A stretch of 55,496 nucleotides of DNA, taken from Rhodocyclaceae bacterium UBA1310. GTDB lineage: Bacteria > Pseudomonadota > Gammaproteobacteria > Burkholderiales > Rhodocyclaceae. The stretch covers positions 1-55,496 of the forward strand of contig DBTS01000095.1 in assembly GCA_002307175.1 (NCBI GenBank), given 5' to 3'. Shown one piece after another: positions 8,189 through 15,724 of this stretch; positions within the stretch are counted from its first letter, which is position 1, and each line of letters opens with the position of its first letter. The notes beneath the pieces were generated by a model. It did no database searches, had not been told where the DNA came from, and saw only the letters and a list, made by a program, of their open reading frames with translations. Both the position numbers and the translations under genes were made by a program.

Positions 8189-8749
8189 ATGGCCAGGGTT
8201 CGTGCAGGGAAGCGCGCAGTGCTGATGGTGGTGGATGTGCAGGTCGGCGTGATCAACCAGAATTTCAACGGCCCCGGCGTGATTGCCACCATTGCCGGTT
8301 TGGTTGAACGTGCCCGTGCACAAGGCGTGCCGGTGATCTGGGTGCAGCACGACGACGAGGAACTCATCCGCGGCACGCCCGCGTGGCAATGGGTACCAGA
8401 ATTGCAACCCGCTGCGGGTGACATCCGCATCTACAAGCACTACAACTCCGGCTTCGAAGATACCCCTCTGGAATCTGAACTTGCTGCACTGGGCGCCACC
8501 CATATCGTGCTGGCCGGCGCGGTGACCAACTGGTGCATCCGCGCCACCGCCTACGGCGCCCTTACACTCGGCTACGATCTCACCCTCGCGGCAGATGCCC
8601 ATTGGGCGCACGACCTCGAATTGGAGGATGGCTACCGCATCCCCGCAGAAAGCCTTGTTCGCGATCTCAATCTTGCAGTGCAATATCTGGGCTATCCGGG
8701 ATGCCGGAACGCTGCCGTGCCTGCGGATAAAATCGATTTTGCCGGATAA
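8189..8749 (+). CDS. isochorismatase-like cysteine hydrolase, copy 1
   Basis: A 186-aa member of the isochorismatase superfamily, which hydrolyses vinyl ethers or amides (isochorismate, nicotinamide and other substrates) through a Cys-Asp-Lys triad. The triad is visible: Asp16 in VVDVQ, Lys83 in YKHYNSGF and Cys116 in TNWCIRAT, with the family cis-peptide segment AGAVTN before the cysteine. The ATG at 8189 has AGGAG 6 nt upstream. The substrate cannot be read from the sequence. A close paralogue lies at 11051; this copy lacks the LexA box present there. Confidence 0.9.
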   Translation: MARVRAGKRAVLMVVDVQVGVINQNFNGPGVIATIAGLVERARAQGVPVIWVQHDDEELIRGTPAWQWVPELQPAAGDIRIYKHYNSGFEDTPLESELAALGATHIVLAGAVTNWCIRATAYGALTLGYDLTLAADAHWAHDLELEDGYRIPAESLVRDLNLAVQYLGYPGCRNAAVPADKIDFAG

Positions 8750-8816
8750 ATGAATGCAGTCCGTACGGCGTTTATGGCTGTGAGAAACATGGCGCCATGG
8801 GGATCGTTTTGAGCCA

Positions 8817-9004
8817 GCGCCCTCCGCAAACGGGTGCGGGCGTGGAATGCCAATGAAGTTGGGTGGGTTTGCGCAGCAACCCATCATTGAGGAAGACAAA
8901 CCGGCGCTGCGTTGGGTGTCTGGGGAATGGTGGGTCGTTGCTTCGCTCCAGACGCCACCCGCACCATTGACACACCCCGTGCGGCGATTCGGGTGGGAAA
9001 TGTT
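8817..9004. repeat. family C composite repeat, copy 2
   Basis: This is a direct-orientation relative of 2845-3032 along almost its whole length, including GTGCGGGCGTGGAATGCC and the GGTGGGTT-TGCGCAGC-AACCCA palindrome (8862-8884). The final CC of the palindrome has changed to TC. Confidence 0.75.
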
Positions 9005-9005
9005 T

Positions 9006-9210
9006 GATCGCTCCCACGGTCCTCCGTGGGAGTGGTCGTCCCACCGCTCTGCGGTGGTCCCCATGTGCAGCCATGGCACGACGATGGAATAGACGATGGC
9101 GGTTTGCTGGTTTTTCTTTTTACGCGGAAAAGATCGTGAGCCGGGCAGGCATGATGGCGCGGTCACCGCGGAGCGGTGTGTCTGCATTCCCACGGGGGAC
9201 CGTGGGAACG
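9006..9210. repeat. family A inverted pair (BIME-like)
   Basis: The left unit is GATCG, then hairpin 1 CTCCCACGG-TCCT-CCGTGGGAG (9011-9032), then hairpin 2 CCACCGC-TCT-GCGGTGG (9041-9057). The right unit is the mirror arrangement: CACCGC-GGA-GCGGTG (9164-9178), then TTCCCACGG-GGGA-CCGTGGGAA (9187-9208), then CGATC. About 105 bp lie between the two units. Confidence 0.8.
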
Positions 9211-9296
9211 ATCAGTCGGTTAGCCTCCTCCGGTCGGAGGCTTGACCGCGCACTTGTGCTGCGCTGTGGTTTTTTTGCAGGGTGGCACCAAACGCG

Positions 9297-10736
9297 CTAA
9301 ATACTCTGGAGCAGGTCGCGGGTGAGTTTGAGCGTGTTCGGTGTGTCGGTCGACTGCGTCACGCGGTGGTTCTCAATTCTCTCGAAGTGCTGGAACTGGT
9401 TGACGATCTTATCGCTGGTGGCGCTCAATACCTTGGCGCCCTGGGTCGTAAAGCGCGTGGTGCTGGTGCTGCTGTCATTGATATGGTATCGGTCGTAATT
9501 GCCATGTTCGAGGTCTACGGCGAGCCCGTTGCGGCCTTTGAGGGTGTCTGCCACGAGGTGGCTGGTCACGGTCTGTGTGGCGGTGACCGGGTTGTTCGCC
9601 ACTTCCCGGTTGCTGACGCTGGTTTGCTGGGAGACCTCGTAGCGCAGGGTGCCCATCTTGGTGGCAAGCCTTTGGTCTGTGTTGGTGCTGAATTTGCCAC
9701 TCATGCTGGCGGTGAAGTCTGCCAACCCTGTGAAATAGTCGCGGCTTGCAGATTCTGTGGTGGAGCTTGCCGGGGTATTCTTCTCTGGCGTGCCGGGCAG
9801 CTTCGATTCCAGTTGGCTGAAAATGCTCTTGAACTGTTCGATGAGCTGCTTTTCGCCCTGGGCGCGTGCGTTGGCAGCATCGAACTGGGCCAGATACTTC
9901 TCGATGGATGCGGCTTGCTGTGCCTCGGTGCCAGGAATGGCTGCGCCGGTGAGGTCCACATTGAAAGACATCTCGCCGTTGATACCTTTCATCGAGAAAC
10001 TGCGCTGCGCGCTATCGGCATGAAAGTTCAGTTTGTTAAGGTTCAGGTCGCTGGTTTCGGAAACCTTCAGATCAACCGAATTAATGAATTTGTCATCAAA
10101 CTGCATCAGGCCGGAGAGGTCGATAGGTGTCACCACGGCGCTGACTGGTGAAACATCAGAGTTCGCACCTATTCCCTGGAGTGCATTGTCGAAACCATCG
10201 GCGAGCTTGGCGATAGCGGCAGATTCGCCCTGCGAGAGATCTCCGTCCGTATTGATGCTGACCGCAAGCCCACCTGATTTTGACTGGGTAGAGGGGTCGA
10301 AGGCAATCGAGACGGTCACCGTGCGGCCTGAAGCCAGGGTGATCTGCAGGTCTACGTGGTGATGACCAGAGACAGCTGAGCCGCTTCCAACACTGCCGGT
10401 GGCACCCGCAGTGATTTCCGAAACGCTTTGCTGGTAGCTCCCTGAGGTTTTCCCGATCCGGCCCAGCAATGTGTGCCCGAGGCCTTCCAGCATCTGCGCA
10501 ATCGAACCCTGCCGTACATTGCTTTGCATGTGCTCAGAAATTGAATCTTCCGGCGGAGTGGCCCAGCTCAGGCTGCGGCGCGGGGCTGAATACGTCAGGT
10601 TTTCATTGGCGAGCGAAGAGGGGAGATAGGTGGTGGCGTCGGTAGCAGTGATGCCGGAGGCTGTGTTGGCCGCAGTACTGGTGCTGGTGGCGTTACGCAG
10701 CGTCACGCTGGCGGTGGCTACGCTCGAAATGATCAT
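9297..10736 (-). CDS. unknown 479-aa Ser/Thr-rich protein
   Basis: The protein has no signal peptide and no membrane helix. The N-terminal 80 residues are low-complexity (Ser/Thr/Ala). Residues near 125-190 hold a more ordered segment with HHHVDLQITL, VSIAFDPST and DGDLSQGESAAIAKLA (an acidic loop followed by a helix), and residues 205-330 contain repeated LNLNKLNF-type strands. I do not recognise a named family. The start at 10736 is chosen because AGGAG lies 7 nt upstream; the frame extends 8 codons further. The LexA box lies about 190 bp upstream, but the promoter there faces the other way. Confidence 0.7.
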   Translation of the reverse strand: MIISSVATASVTLRNATSTSTAANTASGITATDATTYLPSSLANENLTYSAPRRSLSWATPPEDSISEHMQSNVRQGSIAQMLEGLGHTLLGRIGKTSGSYQQSVSEITAGATGSVGSGSAVSGHHHVDLQITLASGRTVTVSIAFDPSTQSKSGGLAVSINTDGDLSQGESAAIAKLADGFDNALQGIGANSDVSPVSAVVTPIDLSGLMQFDDKFINSVDLKVSETSDLNLNKLNFHADSAQRSFSMKGINGEMSFNVDLTGAAIPGTEAQQAASIEKYLAQFDAANARAQGEKQLIEQFKSIFSQLESKLPGTPEKNTPASSTTESASRDYFTGLADFTASMSGKFSTNTDQRLATKMGTLRYEVSQQTSVSNREVANNPVTATQTVTSHLVADTLKGRNGLAVDLEHGNYDRYHINDSSTSTTRFTTQGAKVLSATSDKIVNQFQHFERIENHRVTQSTDTPNTLKLTRDLLQSI

Positions 10737-11050
10737 GCCAGGCTCCTGGAACAATATCACCAGTCATAACGGCCATACCACGCAGTACTGAAGAAAGAAA
10801 TTAAACAAATTTAACGGCAATTAACATCTGTGCGGAGTTTCGGGCACCGCTCTCCGCATCGCAGGCCACCTCTCGCAATGGATCGTGAGTAGCTTCCAAA
10901 GCGCCAAAACAGGGGCTTGCACAATTTACTGTATATATATACAGTACACCACGAAATCGCCGTCTGTGGTGTTTGACAGGGCGGTGGATTGCAACCGGTG
11001 GATTGGATATGGGGCTTATCTGAACCCCCTCAGTACTGGAGGAGAATTGC
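10737..11050. other. divergent intergenic region with SOS box
   Basis: A 314-bp spacer between divergent genes. It contains the LexA box and the overlapping promoter described next. No other feature is seen. Confidence 0.6.
10917..10946 (+). promoter_or_regulatory. perfect LexA (SOS) box over a promoter
   Basis: TACTGTATATATATACAGTA at 10927-10946 is a 20-bp perfect palindrome identical to the E. coli LexA consensus core. TTGCAC at 10917-10922 and TACAGT at 10940-10945, 17 bp apart, make a plausible rightward promoter whose -10 lies inside the box. LexA binding would therefore block it. The first gene downstream is the isochorismatase at 11051. Confidence 0.8.
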
Positions 11051-11620
11051 ATGGCAAGCATTCGGGCAGGTCGGCAGACGGTGTTGGTGGTGGTGGATGT
11101 ACAGGTCGGCGTGATGCGCCGGGCGCACGATGCGAGCCAGGTGATCGCGAATATTGCCGGCGTGGTCGAGCGTGCCCGCGCCCAGGATGTGCCGGTGATC
11201 TGGGTACAGCATGCCGGCGATGCGCTGCCTTATGGCAGTGAGGATTGGCAGTGGGTGCCGGAGCTGACGCCCGCCGATGGTGAGGCGCGCGTGTACAAGA
11301 ATTTCAATTCCGCCTTCGAGCAGACCTGGCTAGAAGAAATGCTCGCCGAGCAGGGCACCACCCACATCGTGCTGGCCGGGGCGGCCACCAACTGGTGCAT
11401 CCGCGCCACCGCCTACGGCGCGCTTGATCGTGGCTACGATCTGACGCTCGTCTCCGATGCCCACTCCACCAGCACGATTCCTCTGGACGATGGCAGCAGT
11501 ATCGAGGCTGAAGACGTGATCCGCGATCTCAACTTTGCCATGCAGCATTTAAGCTACCCGGATCGCGGCAATTGGGTGGTGAGTGCTGCGGAGCTGGATT
11601 TTGCGCGGCTGGCGGCGTGA
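11051..11620 (+). CDS. isochorismatase-like cysteine hydrolase, copy 2 (SOS-linked)
   Basis: A 189-aa paralogue of the gene at 8189. The triad Asp16, Lys83 and Cys116 is kept, with TNWCIRATAYGAL identical in both copies. The ATG at 11051 follows GGAGGAG with 6-nt spacing. The LexA box ends 104 bp upstream, so DNA damage should induce this copy if the promoter call is right. Isochorismatase-like enzymes are not classical SOS genes, which makes the pairing unusual. The substrate is unknown; nicotinamidase, isochorismatase or a detoxifying amidase are all possible. Confidence 0.9.
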   Translation: MASIRAGRQTVLVVVDVQVGVMRRAHDASQVIANIAGVVERARAQDVPVIWVQHAGDALPYGSEDWQWVPELTPADGEARVYKNFNSAFEQTWLEEMLAEQGTTHIVLAGAATNWCIRATAYGALDRGYDLTLVSDAHSTSTIPLDDGSSIEAEDVIRDLNFAMQHLSYPDRGNWVVSAAELDFARLAA

Positions 11621-11644
11621 ATTTGATAATCTGCAAGAAACTGC

Positions 11645-12283
11645 TTACTGATGCGGTACCGGAAAGGTGCCGTCACCAAACGGAGCAATCATGAATTCTG
11701 GAAGCTGCTCGGCGGCGTGCGAGAAAGCCGCGAGCAGCGGGAATTTCGCTGCGGGTACTTCGGCAGGTGTCATCTGCTGCGTGAAGTGCCACATCACCGC
11801 CGTGGTGATGCCCACCTGATTGATCTGGCTGCGCTGATGTGAATACGGGTGCGCGGCGAATTCCTTCTCGATGAGTTCAAGTGCGCCAAGCAACTGCTGC
11901 CCGACGCGGTCCAGCCAGGGCTGGTGGCGTTTGTCGGTGGGGCGCAGCTTGTTCTCGTAGACAATCTGGATGCTCTTCTCGCTGGCCGCGAGTGCCAGCC
12001 CGATCACTTTCAGGGCGCGCTGCTTTTCCGGCAGGCTGGCGGGCATCAGGCTGCGGCTGCCGGCAAGAGCCTCTGCGTATTCAAGGATCAGCGTGGAATC
12101 CAGCAGGATGTCGCCATCATCACAGATCAGAGTAGGGGCTTTCACAACAGGATTGATATCGCGGAATTTCTCGTACGTGGAAAATACCGAGAGTGATTCG
12201 TGTTCGAAAGGCAGACCAAGAAACTGCAGCGAGATGGCCACGCGCCGAACATAAGGTGAATCAAGCATGCCGATGAGCTTCAT
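11645..12283 (-). CDS. glutathione S-transferase family protein
   Basis: A 212-aa protein with an N-terminal thioredoxin-like GST domain: MKLIGMLDSPYVRRVAISL with Ser9 as the likely glutathione-activating residue, VKAPTLICDDGDILLDSTLI with the cis-proline and the glutathione-binding DS pair. An all-helical C-terminal domain follows. It is a cytosolic enzyme that conjugates or reduces substrates with glutathione. The ATG at 12283 has AGGAG 6 nt upstream; the 21-codon extension to 12346 is not used. It converges with the isochorismatase, with 24 bp between the stops. Confidence 0.9.
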   Translation of the reverse strand: MKLIGMLDSPYVRRVAISLQFLGLPFEHESLSVFSTYEKFRDINPVVKAPTLICDDGDILLDSTLILEYAEALAGSRSLMPASLPEKQRALKVIGLALAASEKSIQIVYENKLRPTDKRHQPWLDRVGQQLLGALELIEKEFAAHPYSHQRSQINQVGITTAVMWHFTQQMTPAEVPAAKFPLLAAFSHAAEQLPEFMIAPFGDGTFPVPHQ

Positions 12284-12754
12284 GGGAACTCCTTGATGGG
12301 TGATCCGGATGGTGTCACGGGGTCGCGTCGCAGCCCTTGCCCTCAAGCATGCGCAAAAACGGCGCGGTGTGCAAGCGTGCGGGGCGTGTCCGAATTGCGT
12401 CAGATTGTGACTTAAAGTGCCCGAAATGAGACAGGATGGGCGTTTGGCGCTATCACTGCGCAGGAGGAATCGGTACGCCCAATAGCTGCTGCTTGTGTGT
12501 GATAAACGGTGGATTTCAGAGATTGCAGTTCGCGCCCTCCGGGCGGAGGTTTGACCGGCGCAATTGCGCTTCGCTCATAGACCCCCTGCGAAAAACGCAG
12601 CGTAGGGCGTTATCACTAACGTGGGTTGGGTAAACCGGAGGCGTCACCCAAGGTTTTTATCATCCCGTGCCGCCCGGCCAGTTTCCGAACGAGGCTGGTT
12701 TGGATTACGATGTCTGCATGAATTTCCTGAGATAAGTGTGAAGTGGAGGCGCCA
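12284..12754. other. intergenic region with one family B repeat
   Basis: About 470 bp with no supported gene. A family B repeat occupies 12532-12612. The remainder shows no recognisable signal. Confidence 0.6.
12532..12612. repeat. family B repeat
   Basis: A GCGCCCTCCGGGCGGAGG hairpin, then TTTGACCGGCGCAATTGCGC, then a partly altered tail ending in GCGTAGGGCG. Confidence 0.75.
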
Positions 12755-13465
12755 ATGGGCCTGGATTTGATTGAACTTGAACTCGAGGCGGAGCGGGAGT
12801 TCGATATCAGGATCACGAATGAAGCGGCACAGAAACTCGGCACGCCACGCCAGTTGGCGGATTACATCCAGGCTGAGTTGCTAAGGCGGCAGGTGGCTCA
12901 GGGTATCGGCAGGCGCGTGGGCTGTGCCTCGCAGGCGGCTTTTTATCGCCTGCGCACGGCACTTGTGCGGGTGGCCGGCGTGCCACGTAATGCAGTGCGG
13001 CCGGATACACGCTTGGTGGATCTGTTGCCCAATGAGCGGGTGCGGGCGCAATGGGCTGCGCTCGCTCAGGTACTCGAAATGCGGGCGCTGCCCCGTCTGC
13101 AGGTTGGGCCTCGGGAGGTGTGGGGCGCGCTGGCCGTGGGCGGCGTGATCGGCATTCCGCTGTTCTGGTATGAGTATCCGCATCGCGGAGTGGTGGTGGC
13201 AAGTGTGCTCCTGATGCTGGTGCTTACGCTTTTTATGATGCACAGGTGTGCGCGGCAGATTCCGCAAAAGCTGGGGACGGTGCGTTCTCTTTTGCCGTAC
13301 ATGCCGAAGTCGGCCGGTGTTCTGCCGGTGGTGCTGGCGCCCGGCGAATCCGTCGATCCCGCTATTCTTGCCTGGGTGATCTCCATGACGGCGCGGATTG
13401 TTGGCCTGCCGGCAGAGGAAATTCTGCCGGACCATGCCTTTATCGAAGATCTTGGGATGGGTTAG
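12755..13465 (+). CDS. membrane protein with a split acyl-carrier-protein-like fold
   Basis: A 236-aa protein. Residues 1-45 (MGLDLIELELEAEREFDI, then the TPRQLADYI helix) look like helices 2-4 of an acyl carrier protein, beginning exactly at the position of the DSL motif. Residues about 205-236 (an ILAWVISMTARIVGL helix, then PAEEILPDHAFIEDLGMG) look like ACP helix 1 and stop just before that motif. Together they suggest an ACP opened at its phosphopantetheine site. The serine is absent (GLDL in place of the DSL serine). Two membrane helices lie near residues 125-165. The ATG at 12755 follows GGAGG. The function is unknown; carrier activity looks unlikely. Confidence 0.7.
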   Translation: MGLDLIELELEAEREFDIRITNEAAQKLGTPRQLADYIQAELLRRQVAQGIGRRVGCASQAAFYRLRTALVRVAGVPRNAVRPDTRLVDLLPNERVRAQWAALAQVLEMRALPRLQVGPREVWGALAVGGVIGIPLFWYEYPHRGVVVASVLLMLVLTLFMMHRCARQIPQKLGTVRSLLPYMPKSAGVLPVVLAPGESVDPAILAWVISMTARIVGLPAEEILPDHAFIEDLGMG

Positions 13466-13505
13466 CAGTCAGGATGTGCGTTGAACGTGATGTATTCTTC
13501 CGGGC

Positions 13506-13787
13506 TCATCCGACTTTAGTGTGGGTTAATGTTTGGCATGCCGATCCTGGTTTGCGCCCTCCGGGCGGAGGCTTGACCGGCGCAATTGCGCTACGCTTCA
13601 TTGTTCCGCTTCGCGCGCCCTACGCAAACCGGCACGATAGGCCAATGGTGTAGGTTGGGAAAGCCACAGGCGTCTCCCAACGCTTTGTTGCGCCGCATTG
13701 CGCCCTTTCACGCGTGGGTTTTCCATTTCGTTCGCTACGCTGTGATACGCGAGAGCGTACTACCCACCCACATGAAAGTCTGAAGGA
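13506..13787. repeat. long composite repeat X (inverted partner at 48273-48526)
   Basis: It runs TCATCCGACTTTAGTGTGGG, a family B unit (13553-13635), the TTGGGA...TCCCAA module and a GCGAGAGCGTACTACCCAC tail ending at CATGAAAGTCTGAAG. The reverse complement of 48273-48526 follows the same order with only scattered differences, so two copies of an approximately 260-bp element lie 35 kb apart in opposite orientation. Confidence 0.85.
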
Positions 13788-13866
13788 CCTTTTTCCGTAA
13801 GGCGCAGGCGGAAGCAGTGAGCGCCGTGTTCCGGTTTGCCTTTGTGCGTGTTCTCAGGAATAGCGA

Positions 13867-14337
13867 ATGAGTCATTCAATCCGCCGGGCGCAGGCTGTAG
13901 ACGCCCAGGCATTGCTGGATCTGCGCAAGGCTTCGATCCTCGGTCTTTGTGCAAGGCACTATCCGCATGAAGATCTTGTGGCCTTTACAGCAGTGGAGGT
14001 CAATCCCGCGTTCCTCGCTATTCTTGAGGGGCATTTCTACCTTGCTGAACGGGAAGGCATCATTGTCGGTAGCGGTTTGATCAATCTGGCAGATGGGCAG
14101 GTGGATGCCATTTTCGTGCATCCCGCAGCCGCAGGTCATGGAGTGGGGCGCGCCATGATGGCCTATCTTGAAGGGCTGGCCCGTAGTTCAGGTCTTGCCG
14201 GGATGAAGCTGGAGGCTACGTTGAATGCAGCTGCCTTCTACCGGCGCCTGGGGTTTGTCGGCGACAAGCAATCGGTCTACGTGACTCGCAATGGGCTGGC
14301 ATTGGCCTGTGTGCCGATGGTAAAAACATTTTCCTGA
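13867..14337 (+). CDS. GNAT N-acetyltransferase
   Basis: A 156-aa protein with the GNAT fold: an N-terminal RRAQAVDAQALLDLRKAS helix, a central strand VDAIFVHPAAAGHGVGRAMM carrying the acetyl-CoA pyrophosphate loop (x-x-G-x-G-x-A/G pattern), and a C-terminal NAAAFYRRLGF motif B. It transfers acetyl from acetyl-CoA to an unknown amine. It is followed by a second GNAT 76 bp downstream. Confidence 0.85.
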   Translation: MSHSIRRAQAVDAQALLDLRKASILGLCARHYPHEDLVAFTAVEVNPAFLAILEGHFYLAEREGIIVGSGLINLADGQVDAIFVHPAAAGHGVGRAMMAYLEGLARSSGLAGMKLEATLNAAAFYRRLGFVGDKQSVYVTRNGLALACVPMVKTFS

Positions 14338-14413
14338 ACGGCTCAGAGAGCATCACCGAAAGGGCGGGTATACAGTCGGAGCGGATGCCTTTGGTATTGA
14401 AGGAGGTTTGTTG

Positions 14414-14917
14414 ATGTGCTTTGTTGAAATTGAGCGGGCCGGGCGCGAGCAATGCAGTGTGGTGGAAAATCTGTTCCAGCTATACATGCACGACATGTTA
14501 GCCTTCTGCCCTATCGTGATGACCGAAACGGGGCGTTTTCGTTTTGACGCGGCTTCGCTCGATGCATATTGGGATGATATCGCACACCATGCGTTCCTGA
14601 TCCGGTCTGCAGGCGAGTTGTGTGGATTCCTGCTGGTCCATCCCGCCCCGGCAGATCCGGGGCGCTATGATATGGAGCAGTTCTTCGTGCTGCGCCGCTT
14701 CCGGCGTAGTGGTGTCGGGGCCGAAGCGTTCAGACAGTGCGTGCGGGCGCTTCCAGGTCAGTGGCAAGTGCGTGTGTTGCTGGAAAACCAGCCAGCGCTT
14801 GCTTTCTGGCAACGCGCAGTGGCCGGCGTAGTTGGTAGTGGCTTTACGCAGTGCATTGAACCGGATGATGATCTGAACATGCACTTCCTGCGGTTTGACT
14901 CAGCAGTGGAATGCTGA
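14414..14917 (+). CDS. GNAT N-acetyltransferase
   Basis: A 167-aa protein. The motif A region reads MEQFFVLRRFRRSGVGAEAFRQ, the usual acetyl-CoA site, followed by the strand WQVRVLLENQPALAFWQRAV. The N-terminal part (VVENLFQLYMHDMLAF) is typical of GNATs in which an acidic aromatic stretch forms the substrate side. AGGAGG ends 7 nt before the ATG at 14414, fixing the start; two TTG codons just upstream are not used. It may be co-transcribed with the preceding GNAT gene. Confidence 0.85.
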   Translation: MCFVEIERAGREQCSVVENLFQLYMHDMLAFCPIVMTETGRFRFDAASLDAYWDDIAHHAFLIRSAGELCGFLLVHPAPADPGRYDMEQFFVLRRFRRSGVGAEAFRQCVRALPGQWQVRVLLENQPALAFWQRAVAGVVGSGFTQCIEPDDDLNMHFLRFDSAVEC

Positions 14918-14946
14918 ATACGTACTTTACGTGCTGCCGTGATGGC

Positions 14947-15681
14947 CTATCTCAGCAGCCACCGGCTTTCGTGGAGCTGGCGCATGGCATTGCGGGCGGT
15001 CCAGGCGCCGAGTGCGCCGATGCCCCAGCCGCAGAGCACATCGAGCGGGAAGTGCATGCCGAGGTTGATGCGCGAGAGGCCGACCCACAGGGCGTAAGTG
15101 GCGAGGGCGAGTTGCGCCTTGCCGCGTGCGTGGCGCCAGAAGGTGGCTACCACGAGCATGGCGAAGGCTGAGTGGCCGCTGGGGAAGCTGTAGGGCGAAT
15201 CCTCGGCTTGCAGGCTGTGCACCACCTGCGGGCCATACACGGCGCCTGGGCGTAGTTCGCGTACGCCGTATTTGAGGCTGGCGACGAGTACGGCGGTAAG
15301 CGCAAAGCCGATCAGCAAGGTGGGCAGCAGTTCGATGATCTGCAGGCGGATGCGCGGGCCGAGCGGGCCACGCACGGCGCGTGAAGCGGGGTAGGTCAGC
15401 AGTGCCAGCACAACGAGCCAGACGATGTTGGAGAAGTTGCCTAGCCGTGTGCCGAGGTTCATGAAAAGATCCAGGGCGGGCGAACGGATGCTGTTGAGGG
15501 CGAGAAAGAGGGCGTGATTCACAGGTAGCAGTGCGGGCTGAAAAGATTGCCGAGCCGAAGCCAGAGGAGCCGCGTTTGACTCTTTTGCGCGTAAAAAAGT
15601 TCGAAAGCGTGCGAGGTTTTGTGCAAAACCGTTGATTATGTGATCGTTTTCGGTGGAGTGGGTTTGTTCTGGCCGTGGCAC
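14947..15681 (-). CDS. PAP2-family phosphatase, membrane-bound
   Basis: A protein of up to 244 aa with five or six membrane helices and the complete acid phosphatase signature: KYGVRELRP (K-x6-RP), FPSGHS and SRINLGMHFPLDV (SR-x5-H-x3-D). Such enzymes dephosphorylate lipid phosphates such as undecaprenyl pyrophosphate or phosphatidate on the periplasmic face. The start is uncertain: the frame opens with GTG at 15681 without a ribosome-binding site, and another GTG lies at 15522 just before the first helix. It converges with the GNAT gene. Confidence 0.85.
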   Translation of the reverse strand: MPRPEQTHSTENDHIINGFAQNLARFRTFLRAKESNAAPLASARQSFQPALLPVNHALFLALNSIRSPALDLFMNLGTRLGNFSNIVWLVVLALLTYPASRAVRGPLGPRIRLQIIELLPTLLIGFALTAVLVASLKYGVRELRPGAVYGPQVVHSLQAEDSPYSFPSGHSAFAMLVVATFWRHARGKAQLALATYALWVGLSRINLGMHFPLDVLCGWGIGALGAWTARNAMRQLHESRWLLR

Positions 15682-15724
15682 GGCTTAGAATCACCGGATT
15701 GCTGCATGTGTGCGAGGTGCTCCC

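Larger units (their letters stand above)
8750..9296. other. repeat-filled intergenic region
   Basis: It holds family C copy 2 (8817-9004), immediately followed by an inverted pair of family A units (9006-9210). No gene is supported. Confidence 0.7.

Noticed and set aside
7210..9193. Long minus-strand frames over the second lipoprotein and the first isochorismatase
   Set aside because: The sense proteins are clearly real and the antisense translations are rich in His, Arg and Pro without any fold signature.
10801..11061. Small minus-strand gene across the LexA box
   Set aside because: The frame runs through the palindrome and promoter, has no ribosome-binding site and encodes no recognisable sequence.
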